From an uncultured Clostridium sp. (lineage in GTDB: Bacteria > Bacillota > Clostridia > Clostridiales > Clostridiaceae), in NCBI RefSeq assembly GCF_934754925.1, contig NZ_CAKVJA010000026.1, forward strand, positions 1 through 38,839: a stretch of 38,839 nt of DNA, in the 5' to 3' direction. Each line of letters starts with the position of its first letter. Within the stretch, counting starts at the first letter, position 1. Position numbers and translations under genes: made by a program. The notes under the pieces were generated by a model, which saw only the letters and a program-made list of their open reading frames with translations, did not search any database and had not been told where the DNA came from. This document shows positions 25,491 to 34,130 of the stretch, piece after piece.

Positions 25491-25517
25491 AATTAAATTG
25501 GCTTAGGGTTTTAGATT
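25471..25517. terminator. 17-bp perfect inverted repeat between convergent genes
   Basis: AATCTAAAACCCTAAGC (25471-25487) pairs perfectly with 25501-25517 around a 13-nt loop. The left arm encodes the end of the antiterminator and the right arm abuts the phytase stop codon. Probably a bidirectional terminator. Confidence 0.85.
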
Positions 25518-26363
25518 TTAAGATTGATTAATCCATTCTGAATAAGATGTAGTATAATTATCAGATTTATTTTTTGAAACATAATCATAGAAGTCTTCTA
25601 AAAATTCAAATTGATGTTTGTTATCATGAAGATTAACACCGCCAACATTATATTGGTATGAGACTATTTGATCTAATGATAAGTTAGTAGTATTCATTAA
25701 AATTTGATACATTGACATAAAAGTAGTTGTTCTACCTTCACCAGCATCGCAATGAAAATGAAGATGTAAATCAGAAGGTTTTGTTTTAACAAATTCAACA
25801 AATTGATCAACAATTTCAGGAGTAGGAGCACCATTATCTCTTACTGCATATCTTTTATATTCCATACCGGCTTTATTAGCTACACATGATTCATTACTAA
25901 CAAAATCCACAGTTATTTCTTTAAAAGGTCTACCTGTTTTTCTATAAATATTTAAATCATCATTAAGTTTTATTTTAGATAAAAGTGAATCTTCTGTTTT
26001 AATTGTTTGCTCTGTAGTGAAACCATTATTTAAATCCTTAGTACGATCAAAAAAGCTTATAGCATAATTATTAACTAATCCATGGGACTCTTGTCTTAAG
26101 TCTATAATACATATATTGGGTTTGTTTATAGTATTTTTTAAGTTATTTGCTTGTTCAGCTGTAAATTGAGCGCTACCAGAAATATTTAAATTAGGTATAT
26201 CTCTAAACCTATCTGGTAATCCAGTAGTTGAAGTGCTATCTCTAACAATTAAGGTTTGATTTTTTTTATTAGATAGAGCATCAAAGGGAGAAGCAGATAT
26301 TAAATTGATACTTAAAACTAATAGTGAAATACAAATAAATGTTTTCAAAATAAATTGTTTCAT
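25518..26363 (-). CDS. Secreted PTP-like inositol polyphosphatase (cysteine phytase)
   Basis: PTP-like phytases use a cysteine nucleophile to remove phosphates from myo-inositol hexakisphosphate. The 281-residue product has a Sec signal peptide (residues 1-24, ending LISA-SP). Its P-loop HCDAGEGRT supplies C205 and R211, matching HCx5R. D177 in YAVRDNGAPTPE is the likely general acid. An upstream ATG at 26378 lies within the Shine-Dalgarno sequence itself (ATGGAGG). GGAGG at 26372-26376 correctly spaces the ATG at 26361-26363, so I use that. The enzyme should act outside the cell or at the wall. A classical protein tyrosine phosphatase is the alternative. Confidence 0.85.
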   Translation of the reverse strand: MKQFILKTFICISLLVLSINLISASPFDALSNKKNQTLIVRDSTSTTGLPDRFRDIPNLNISGSAQFTAEQANNLKNTINKPNICIIDLRQESHGLVNNYAISFFDRTKDLNNGFTTEQTIKTEDSLLSKIKLNDDLNIYRKTGRPFKEITVDFVSNESCVANKAGMEYKRYAVRDNGAPTPEIVDQFVEFVKTKPSDLHLHFHCDAGEGRTTTFMSMYQILMNTTNLSLDQIVSYQYNVGGVNLHDNKHQFEFLEDFYDYVSKNKSDNYTTSYSEWINQS

Positions 26364-26509
26364 AGTTAAAACCTCCAATATTTTATTTATTTTATTAATA
26401 TTTTTTGTATTAAATAATAAATTTATTCTAAATTATTAAATACATTATTCATACCATTAAATAAATATGGTAAAAATATTAATATAATAATTAAATTAGG
26501 AGAGATATA

Positions 26510-27460
26510 ATGAGTGATACTTATCAAGAAAGAAAATATCCTGAAAAATCGTGGTCTATATCAAAAATGAAAACTTTAGAAAATTGTGAAAGAGATTATT
26601 ATTATACATACTATGGAAGCCATAATGGTTGGATTTATACAAGTACAGATGAACAAAAAATGGCATGGAGATTAAAAAAGTTAACTAATTTATGGATGTG
26701 TTTTGGTGAAGTGGTTCATAAAGAAATTAAAGGCATAATAAATATATGTAAAAAAGATAAAACAAGGTTTATGAATGCAACAAGGTTTAATGAAGTAACT
26801 TTAAATAAGCTTAGAAATATAATACGAGAAAGTATCCAGAAGTATAACACTAAAGAATGGGATGAATATCCTAAAGGAATAATGCTTCAGGAGTATTATT
26901 ATGGAGATAAGATATCAAAGCAAATTGGAAATGAGTTAAAAGAAAGATTAAGTCAATGTATAAATAGTTTTTATGTTTCAAAGAGTTTTGAAGATATTCT
27001 AAAATCAGAAACAGTAATTATAGAAAATGATGAAGATATATTCAGTAGTATTAATTATGATAGTTTAAAAGTATATTCTAAAATAGATTTATTATATAAA
27101 GATTATGATGGATACTATGTAATTGTAGATTGGAAAACAGGAAAAGCATCTGATAGTGATAAGGAGCAGTTATTGGTATATGCATGGTATGTAATGGAGG
27201 AATATGGTGTACATTATTCTAGAATTAAAGGTAGGATAGAATATCTTTTAGATGGACATGCAGAAGAAGTAATATTTAAACAAGAAGATATTGAATTTAT
27301 AAAAAATAAGGTTTCTAATGATTTAAAAATAATAAATTATTATTTAGATGATATAGTTTTAAATAAACCAAAGGAAAAGGAAGTATTTCAAAAGACATTA
27401 AAAAATTATAAATGTAGTAATTGTAAGTTTAGAATATTATGTAATGATGATAGTGTTTAA
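26510..27460 (+). CDS. PD-(D/E)XK nuclease family protein with Fe-S cysteine set
   Basis: This 316-residue protein is a stand-alone RecB/Cas4-type nuclease. The catalytic core reads D193 (KIDLLYKD), D207-W-K209 (IVDWKTGKA), then Q220 and Y223 (EQLLVYAW), i.e. motifs II, III and QxxxY. One cysteine near the N-terminus (C26) and three at the C-terminus (C302-x2-C305-x5-C311) reproduce the split cysteine pattern that holds a 4Fe-4S cluster in Cas4 and AddB. No CRISPR array, cas1/cas2 or addA is near. GGAG precedes the ATG. The DNA-end-processing role is inferred from the fold only. Confidence 0.85.
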   Translation: MSDTYQERKYPEKSWSISKMKTLENCERDYYYTYYGSHNGWIYTSTDEQKMAWRLKKLTNLWMCFGEVVHKEIKGIINICKKDKTRFMNATRFNEVTLNKLRNIIRESIQKYNTKEWDEYPKGIMLQEYYYGDKISKQIGNELKERLSQCINSFYVSKSFEDILKSETVIIENDEDIFSSINYDSLKVYSKIDLLYKDYDGYYVIVDWKTGKASDSDKEQLLVYAWYVMEEYGVHYSRIKGRIEYLLDGHAEEVIFKQEDIEFIKNKVSNDLKIINYYLDDIVLNKPKEKEVFQKTLKNYKCSNCKFRILCNDDSV

Positions 27461-27529
27461 AAATATATAATTTGGATAGAACTTATAAAAAGGATTTAAC
27501 AAATTAAATCAAAGTTTAAGAGGTGAAGT

Positions 27530-27784
27530 ATGAGTTTTATTCAAATTCAAGCTATAATTTTTCTTAGTATCGTTATATGTTCTATTATTGGTGGAAAGAA
27601 AGCATCATTAATGGCGAGTGCAATTTGGATTATAGAAACAATAGTAGTTTATAAAACTAGTAAAGTGAATTATCTACAAATTATATCAGTTTCTTTATCA
27701 TTTCAAATAGGAATGTTAGTTGCCATAGTTAGAGATTTTATAGTTAAAAAGTTTAAGAAAGCAACAAATAAGGAAGTTAGTTAA
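27530..27784 (+). CDS. Small membrane protein, unknown function
   Basis: I do not recognise this 84-residue protein. It has three hydrophobic segments (about 6-22, 26-42, 49-68) and a basic tail KKFKKATNKEVS, which should face the cytoplasm. AGAGGTGA precedes the ATG. It stands alone between the nuclease gene and the spore protein gene. Confidence 0.68.
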   Translation: MSFIQIQAIIFLSIVICSIIGGKKASLMASAIWIIETIVVYKTSKVNYLQIISVSLSFQIGMLVAIVRDFIVKKFKKATNKEVS

Positions 27785-27938
27785 TATAATCCATAATAAT
27801 GAAAAGTGGGTATTATTTACTTGTTATATAAAAACCTATACTGGTTAATATAATAGTGTAAACAGAAACAACTTAAATGTAAAACAAATATTTAAGTTAA
27901 GTTTACAAATTTACCGCTAACCAGAGGAGGAATCGATT

Positions 27939-28121
27939 ATGTCAAAAACATTAGTTCCAGAAGCAAAACAAGGATTAAGTGCATTCAAGAACGAAGTTGC
28001 ATCAGAAATGGGAGTACCATTTACAGATTACAATGGTAACTTAACATCTAGACAATGTGGTTCCGTAGGTGGTGAAATGGTTAAAAGAATGGTAGAACAA
28101 TACGAAAGTGGATTAAAGTAA
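27939..28121 (+). CDS. Alpha/beta-type small acid-soluble spore protein
   Basis: SASPs coat spore DNA in the A-like form and protect it from UV and chemicals. They are degraded at germination. The 60-residue protein is complete and has both family motifs: the germination-protease site region FKNEVASEMGVPF and the DNA-binding block VGGEMVKRMVEQYE, preceded by YNGNLTSRQCG. GAGGAGG is well placed before the ATG. Sporulation-specific (sigma-G) transcription is expected, but I could not find a convincing sigma-G promoter. It is followed by an unusual 3' UTR. Confidence 0.95.
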   Translation: MSKTLVPEAKQGLSAFKNEVASEMGVPFTDYNGNLTSRQCGSVGGEMVKRMVEQYESGLK

Positions 28122-28215
28122 GAAACCATTAACGGCCACAATCAGACGGGTTAAAGGAAACAATACTTCGAGAGGGTGAGTACTGTTATGGGTGAAGAAC
28201 CACCAAAAATTTAAT
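28122..28215 (+). ncRNA. Candidate structured 3' UTR RNA after the SASP gene
   Basis: About 90 nt between the stop codon and the terminator are notably richer in G and C than the surroundings and have no good reading frame. AACAATACT (28159-28167) pairs with AGTACTGTT (28179-28187) with one A-C mismatch, leaving loop TCGAGAGGGTG. GGTG (28191-28194) can pair with CACC (28201-28204). GGTT (28149-28152) can pair with AACC at either 28124-28127 or 28198-28201, which are alternative folds. I do not recognise any named RNA family. Confidence 0.4.
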
Positions 28216-28232
28216 CTATCATTCAAAAAAGG

Positions 28233-28286
28233 AGAAGAGAGATATTAAAGTAGAATTTATCTATAATAATATCTCTCTTTTCTTTT
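28233..28286 (+). terminator. Terminator of the SASP transcript
   Basis: Perfect 11-bp stem GAGAGATATTA/TAATATCTCTC (28237-28247, 28267-28277) with further A-T pairs, a 19-nt loop, then TTTTCTTTTT. Confidence 0.88.
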
Positions 28287-28375
28287 TATATAGATAATAG
28301 CAATATCTAAGAGTCTTTATAAGTAAGGTAATTTATGTTAAAATATGAACAAAGGTTCGTAAAATAGGTGATAGA

Positions 28376-29506
28376 ATGAATAAAATTAAGGTATTGCATT
28401 GTGCTGATTTACATTTTGATACTCCTTTTAAAGAACTAGATAAAGAAGTTTCAGATATCAGTAAAAATGAGTTATTAGAGGTATTTAAAAATATAATAGA
28501 TTTAGCTATAGATGAAAACGTAGAGGTATTACTTATTGCAGGAGATGTTTTTGATAATTTAACAGTAAATAAGAATACCTTATTTTTTATATCAGATCAA
28601 ATTAAAAGAATAAAAAATATTAAGGTTTTTATTTCGCCAGGAAATCATGATCCATATAATGAAAAGTCCTTTTATAATATGATAAATTGGCCAGAAAATG
28701 TTCATATTTTTAAAGGTGATATGGAGTTTAAGGAAGTTGAAGAGTTAAATTTGATTGTTTGGGGGGCAGGTTTCAGAAACAACTATGAAAATGAAACTTT
28801 GTTGAAAAAAGTTAATATAGATAATGACAAAATAAATATTATGTTACTACATGGTGAGATAACATCAATTAATAGTAAAAACGAATATAATCCAATATAT
28901 ATAAATGATATATATGAATCTAATATGGATTACATTGCATTAGGACATAGACATAAGTTTTCTGGAATCTTAAGAGCAGGAATGACTACTTATGCATATA
29001 GTGGATGTCCTCAAGGAAGAGGATTTGATGAAGAAGGGGAAAAGGGAGTTATAGTTGGAGATGTATATAAGGGTGGAACTGATTTGAGGTTTTTTCCTGT
29101 GTATAAGAGAGAATATATTACAAGGGAAGTTGATATAACTAATACTTATAATCATGATGAAGTTGTTCATAAAATAGTATCAGAACTATATGATGAGGAA
29201 ATTGATAATAATTTTTATAAGATTATATTAAAAGGTGAAATAAAAGAATATTTTAATTTAAATGAAAAATTACTTATAGAGAAATTAAAAGATAAATTTT
29301 ATTATATTAAGATAATTAATAATACAAGTATAGAAGTAAACTTAGAAGAATTAAGTAGAGATTATTCTATAAAGGGAAAGTTTATATCTAAAATATTTGA
29401 ACAATTAAAGTATTTAAGTGATGATGATAAGGAAATATTAGAACTGGCTTTAAGAATAGGAATTCAATGTCTCTCAGAAGATGAGGTAAATTTAAATGAT
29501 TATTAA
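28376..29506 (+). CDS. yhaO: SbcD/YhaO-like metallophosphoesterase (DNA repair exonuclease)
   Basis: This 376-residue calcineurin-like phosphoesterase resembles the Mre11/SbcD nuclease subunit. Metal-binding motifs are in order: D11-x-H13 (CADLHFD), GDVFDN near 58, GNHDPYN near 89, LLHGEI near 160, and GHRH near 190. The C-terminal cap has YSGCPQGRGFDE. It overlaps the next gene, a YhaN/SbcC-like ATPase, by 11 nt, matching the yhaO-yhaN pair of Bacillus subtilis. AGGTGAT precedes the ATG. It probably forms the nuclease half of an Mre11-Rad50-like complex. The substrate is not defined. Confidence 0.88.
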   Translation: MNKIKVLHCADLHFDTPFKELDKEVSDISKNELLEVFKNIIDLAIDENVEVLLIAGDVFDNLTVNKNTLFFISDQIKRIKNIKVFISPGNHDPYNEKSFYNMINWPENVHIFKGDMEFKEVEELNLIVWGAGFRNNYENETLLKKVNIDNDKINIMLLHGEITSINSKNEYNPIYINDIYESNMDYIALGHRHKFSGILRAGMTTYAYSGCPQGRGFDEEGEKGVIVGDVYKGGTDLRFFPVYKREYITREVDITNTYNHDEVVHKIVSELYDEEIDNNFYKIILKGEIKEYFNLNEKLLIEKLKDKFYYIKIINNTSIEVNLEELSRDYSIKGKFISKIFEQLKYLSDDDKEILELALRIGIQCLSEDEVNLNDY

Positions 29507-32201
29507 AAGAGTAAATATTATTGCATTTGGAGGATTAAAAGATAAAATAATAGATTTTGATAATGGAATAAACGTGATATATGGAGAAAATGAAGCTGGA
29601 AAAAGTACTATTCAATCATTTATTAAAATTTGGCTATATGGTATGTCAAGTTATAAGGGTAAGGATTATAAACAAAATGAAAGACTTAAGTATATGCCAA
29701 GTACAGGTGAGATTATTAGTGGAGAACTAACTGTAGAATTTAAAAATAAAGAGTATATGATTAAAAGAATCTTTGGAAAAAGTAAAAAGGAAGATACATC
29801 ATATGTAATAGATGCTATTACAGGAGAAGAGGTAAGCCACATTTCAAAAGATGAGCCTGGAAGATATTTTTTAAATATAAATAGAGCTACTTTTATAAAT
29901 ACATTATTTATTGGACAATTAGACGTTAAAGTAAGAAAAGATAAAGAAGAAGAAATAATAGATAAAGTAGCAAATTCTATAGGGATAGGTGAGGGACAAG
30001 TATCTGTAGAGGTAGCAATTACAAAATTAAATAAGTATAAAAAGAATATATCAAACATTAGGAAGAATGGAAGTTTAGATATATTAAATGAAAAATATAG
30101 TAACTTACTTAGTGAAAGATATGAAGCTTATAATTTATCAAATCATAATTTAGATAATGAAAAATTGTTAATTAACTTAAACTTGGAAAAGAAAAATTTA
30201 AATAATGAAATTGATAACTTAGAGATATATAAAAGATTTTTAAAAAAGATAAAGCTTAAAAATGAATTTGAGAAAATAACACAATACTTTAAAAGAAAGC
30301 AAGAGTTAAAAAATAAGGAAAGGTATATCAATAAATTATTAACTTACAATGATGAATTTATAAATGATAAATTTATAAAGGAACTAAGAGAAGAGTATTC
30401 TTTATATTTAAGTATATTAGATGTAAGTAAAACAGAAAAAGAAAATATTAGAGAAAAAGAAGCAAGGATAAATGAATTAAAAGCTCCTTTAGATAAGTAT
30501 GATTATATAGAACAATTTCCTCAAAATATATTAAATATATTAGAAAAATTAAATATAAGAAGAGAGGTATTAAAGGAAAAGGTTGATATAGATAAATCTA
30601 TAGAGAGTGAAATTGATTTTTTAAATCTCAAAAAAATAGAAGCCAAAAAAATAATTGGAGATGCTTTAATAATTGAAGATTTTAGAGAAAAAATAGAAAA
30701 TATAGTAGTTAGTTATGATGAAAAATTAAGAGAGTTAAAAGGAATAGTTGAAAGCAATACTGAGATTAAAAATAGTAATATATTTTATGGACTTTTAGGT
30801 GCAATATCGTTGATAGCTATAATATTAGCATTTGTTATAAATAATAATATGTTAAGTTTAAGTCTATATATAATTTTTACTATAATAATATTATTTTTAT
30901 TAATTAATATTTATTTTAATAGGGGTAGGAAAAATAAAAAAATTGAAACAATAAAACGAGATATAAATAACATAGAAAAAGATTTAAATTATTATTGTAA
31001 TATATTAAAAGTTAGTAGTTATAAAGAGTTATTTAAAAAGTTAAAGATATATGATGATTATAAAAAGCTTAAATTTAAAATTGATGAAAAGATTAATGAA
31101 AAGTTATCTAAGAGAGAGTTATTATCATTAGAAAAGGCTATAGATGAATATAATATTGTAAATAATGAAATAGAAAAATATTTAAGAATTTCTGAAGTAG
31201 ATAATTTAGGGGAACTTATAAGTGAAATTAATAAGTATCAAGAGGCATCTAAGGGATTAGATATACTAAAAATTGAGTTAAAAAATTTGAAGTCTGGATT
31301 ACAAAAAACAAAAGAACAATTAGAAATTAGAGAGAAAAAGATAAGAAGAAAGTTAGGTTCCATAGGCTTTGATAATATAAATATTTTAGAAGTTGAAGAT
31401 ATCTTAAAGGAGTTAGAAGAAAAACTGGAACTTAAAGATGAAATAAATAGGAATTTAGCATCGGTAGAAGAAGCATATCTTGCATTAACAAAAGGAAAAG
31501 ATATAGATTTAATAAAAAAGGAATTAAGTGAGATAATTAATATTAACTTTAAATATTCTTATGAAAATGAAGAAGAGATAGATTCGGTTATTAAGCAGAA
31601 AAACTTAAAGTTATTAGAGGTTGAAAAAAACATTAAGGATATTGAAAATGAAATAAAGAATAGATTCAATGGGAAAAGAACAATACCAGAAATAGAAGAG
31701 GAAATTAAAAATGTTGAAGATGAAATAAAAGATAGGGAGAAGCAATTAAAAGCAAGTGGTCTTGCTATAGAAATTTTACAAGAGGCATATAAAGAATTAA
31801 GAGACAATTTTGGACCAATACTTAATAAAAATGTAGTAGAATCATTTAAAAACTTTACAGATGGAAAGTATAGTGAGGTTATGGTAGCAGATAATTATGA
31901 AATGAAGGTTAGAAATGAAAAGAATATAATGAAATCAGAAGTATTGAGTAATGGAGCTAATGATCAATTAAATTTATCTCTTAGATTAGCATTTATAGAT
32001 ATGATATTTAAAAGTAAAGATGTATCAATATACTTAGATGATGCTTTTGTCCAATATGACAATAAAAGAATAGAAAACACAATTAAATATTTAGTTAATT
32101 ATAATTTTAAGCAATGTATTATATTTACTTGTCACAATAGAGAAGAGAGCATAATCTCAAAACATAATATAAAGCATAAATATATTAAATTACTAACATA
32201 A
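29496..32201 (+). CDS. yhaN: YhaN-like AAA ATPase with coiled coils and two membrane segments
   Basis: This 901-residue protein is organised like SbcC/Rad50. An N-terminal Walker A GENEAGKST (30-38) is followed by long coiled coil (about 185-425). A central hydrophobic hairpin carries two membrane helices (about 431-449 and 453-473). A second coiled coil (about 480-770) leads to a C-terminal ABC signature LSNGANDQLNLSLR near 816 and Walker B SIYLDDAFVQYD near 845. The two membrane segments sit where Rad50 has its CxxC zinc hook, which is absent. It is therefore expected to be tethered to the membrane by the coiled-coil apex. It overlaps yhaO, its likely nuclease partner. Confidence 0.88.
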   Translation: MIIKRVNIIAFGGLKDKIIDFDNGINVIYGENEAGKSTIQSFIKIWLYGMSSYKGKDYKQNERLKYMPSTGEIISGELTVEFKNKEYMIKRIFGKSKKEDTSYVIDAITGEEVSHISKDEPGRYFLNINRATFINTLFIGQLDVKVRKDKEEEIIDKVANSIGIGEGQVSVEVAITKLNKYKKNISNIRKNGSLDILNEKYSNLLSERYEAYNLSNHNLDNEKLLINLNLEKKNLNNEIDNLEIYKRFLKKIKLKNEFEKITQYFKRKQELKNKERYINKLLTYNDEFINDKFIKELREEYSLYLSILDVSKTEKENIREKEARINELKAPLDKYDYIEQFPQNILNILEKLNIRREVLKEKVDIDKSIESEIDFLNLKKIEAKKIIGDALIIEDFREKIENIVVSYDEKLRELKGIVESNTEIKNSNIFYGLLGAISLIAIILAFVINNNMLSLSLYIIFTIIILFLLINIYFNRGRKNKKIETIKRDINNIEKDLNYYCNILKVSSYKELFKKLKIYDDYKKLKFKIDEKINEKLSKRELLSLEKAIDEYNIVNNEIEKYLRISEVDNLGELISEINKYQEASKGLDILKIELKNLKSGLQKTKEQLEIREKKIRRKLGSIGFDNINILEVEDILKELEEKLELKDEINRNLASVEEAYLALTKGKDIDLIKKELSEIININFKYSYENEEEIDSVIKQKNLKLLEVEKNIKDIENEIKNRFNGKRTIPEIEEEIKNVEDEIKDREKQLKASGLAIEILQEAYKELRDNFGPILNKNVVESFKNFTDGKYSEVMVADNYEMKVRNEKNIMKSEVLSNGANDQLNLSLRLAFIDMIFKSKDVSIYLDDAFVQYDNKRIENTIKYLVNYNFKQCIIFTCHNREESIISKHNIKHKYIKLLT

Positions 32202-32280
32202 AGTATAATTTAATATGGATTAAATGGGAAAAATAGTCTAAACTTAAGAGTGTATATTTATTTAAAGAGGTAATAAGTAG

Positions 32281-34077
32281 ATGGAAAATTCGTTGAATTA
32301 TTATAAAAGCAATATAAGTAAGGTTAGTTGTAAATTAGAAAAGTTAGAGAAAAAACTTATAACTTTTTCAGTTATACGCTTTATTATTGTTATTGCTGGG
32401 TTAATAGCGATGTATTATTGCTATAAAAAAAATAGTATAGAAGGTGTTGGATTTAGTTTTCTATGTACGTTAATTATATTTTTAGTAATTGCATTTTTTC
32501 ATAATGAAAAGATAAATAATAAAAAAAGATTGCTAATGATGTTAAATTATTATGAAAAAGGGATAAAGAGATTAGATAATACTTGGAAGGAATTTGATGA
32601 TGTTGGTGAAGAATTTATCGATAGAAATCATAATTTCTCAAGTGATTTAGATATATTCGGTAAAAATTCCTTGTTCCAATGGATAAATTTAACTAAAACT
32701 AAATTTGGTAGAAAAAGATTAGCATATAAGATGATGGTAAAGGATTTACCTACAAGATATGAAATACAAGATAATCAAGAGGCTATAAAAGAGTTAGCTA
32801 AAAAAAGAGAATTTTGTGAAAGCTTATATTTTGAAGCAAGTATAGAAAATAAGAAAAAAGAAAATATAGAAGAGTTATTAAAATGGGCTAAAAGTGAAGA
32901 AAAAAATAGTTTTACAATAAAGTATATATCATACGTTTTCATAGCTATAACTGCGATAATTATATTTTTAGCAATTATAGGTCGTATTCCAATAACATAT
33001 TTATTATTAGACTTGATGATAAACTATTTAGTTATTAAATTATTAACTAAAAGATTAAGTAGCGTAATAGATATATTTATAAAGAATAAAAGAGAAATAA
33101 TTAAATATAGTGCTTTATTAGAATTAATACAAGATGAAAAATTTCAGTCTAAAAAGTTATTAGGGCTTCAAAAGGATTTACTAGGATCTAATATAAATTG
33201 TAAGTGCGAAATGAAAAAATTAAAAAATATAGTTAATTGGTTAGGGGATAGTACATCCAATGCTTACTATCTTATAATAAATGTATTTTTTATGAGTGAT
33301 ATTTTTATTCTTTGTAATTTAGAAGAATGGAGAATCAACAATGGTTATAAATTAGAAAAATGGCTAGAAATTATGGGAGAAATAGAAGCACTGGTAAGCT
33401 TATCAACTTTAGCATTTGAACATGAAGAGTGGGTTTATCCTACTATATCCGGAGTGAATGAGGTTGAAGCAAAAGCTTTAGCACATCCATTACTAGGGGA
33501 TAGAGCTAAGTCAAATGATTTTAATCTTTATGGTAGTGAGAAAGTAGCTTTGATTACAGGATCTAATATGTCAGGAAAAAGTACTTTTTTAAGAACTATA
33601 GGATTTAATATGGTTTTAACGTATTTAGGGTTACCAACTTGTTCAAGAGCTTTTAAATGTGGAATAAGTAATATTTATACTTGTATGAGGACACAAGATA
33701 ATTTAGAAGAAAATATATCTTCTTTTTACGCTGAAATATTAAGAATAAAATTGGTTATTGAGGCTGCTAAGTCAGGAGAAAAGGTATTTTTCTTGTTAGA
33801 TGAAATATTTAAGGGAACTAATTCAAATGATAGACATGATGGAGCAAGAATATTAATAGAACAACTAGTTAAGCTTCAAGGAGTTGGATTAGTATCTACT
33901 CATGATTTAGAGTTATGCAATTTAGAAAAAGAAAAAAGTTGGTTGGTTAATTATAACTTTAGAGAATATTATAAGGATAATAAGATTAATTTTGATTATG
34001 TTCTCAGAAGAGGAAAAAGTGAGACACAAAATGCAAAGCATCTTATGAAGTTAGCTGGCATTGATATTGAAGATTAA
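32281..34077 (+). CDS. Membrane-anchored MutS-family ATPase
   Basis: This 598-residue protein has the MutS core and ATPase domains without the mismatch-recognition domain I. Two hydrophobic pairs (about 29-47 and 56-74; about 214-234 and 237-256) predict four membrane helices. A lever/clamp-like region starts FGRKRLAYKMM near 142. The C-terminal ATPase has Walker A GSNMSGKSTFLRTIG (427-441), DEIFKGTNSNDRHDGA near 506, and STHDLELC. It belongs to the MutS-like ATPases known to carry membrane segments. The biological role is unclear, and canonical mismatch repair is unlikely. It follows yhaN by about 80 nt on the same strand. GAGG precedes the ATG. Confidence 0.87.
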   Translation: MENSLNYYKSNISKVSCKLEKLEKKLITFSVIRFIIVIAGLIAMYYCYKKNSIEGVGFSFLCTLIIFLVIAFFHNEKINNKKRLLMMLNYYEKGIKRLDNTWKEFDDVGEEFIDRNHNFSSDLDIFGKNSLFQWINLTKTKFGRKRLAYKMMVKDLPTRYEIQDNQEAIKELAKKREFCESLYFEASIENKKKENIEELLKWAKSEEKNSFTIKYISYVFIAITAIIIFLAIIGRIPITYLLLDLMINYLVIKLLTKRLSSVIDIFIKNKREIIKYSALLELIQDEKFQSKKLLGLQKDLLGSNINCKCEMKKLKNIVNWLGDSTSNAYYLIINVFFMSDIFILCNLEEWRINNGYKLEKWLEIMGEIEALVSLSTLAFEHEEWVYPTISGVNEVEAKALAHPLLGDRAKSNDFNLYGSEKVALITGSNMSGKSTFLRTIGFNMVLTYLGLPTCSRAFKCGISNIYTCMRTQDNLEENISSFYAEILRIKLVIEAAKSGEKVFFLLDEIFKGTNSNDRHDGARILIEQLVKLQGVGLVSTHDLELCNLEKEKSWLVNYNFREYYKDNKINFDYVLRRGKSETQNAKHLMKLAGIDIED

Positions 34078-34130
34078 TTTGCTAATTTGACTTTTAAAAT
34101 TTGTCATTAGTAGAAGGGTAGGGGAGAATT

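Noticed and set aside
27785..27938. Sigma-G promoter before the SASP gene
   Set aside because: A CATAATA occurs at 27792-27798, but no matching -35 lies at the right spacing and it is 140 nt from the gene.
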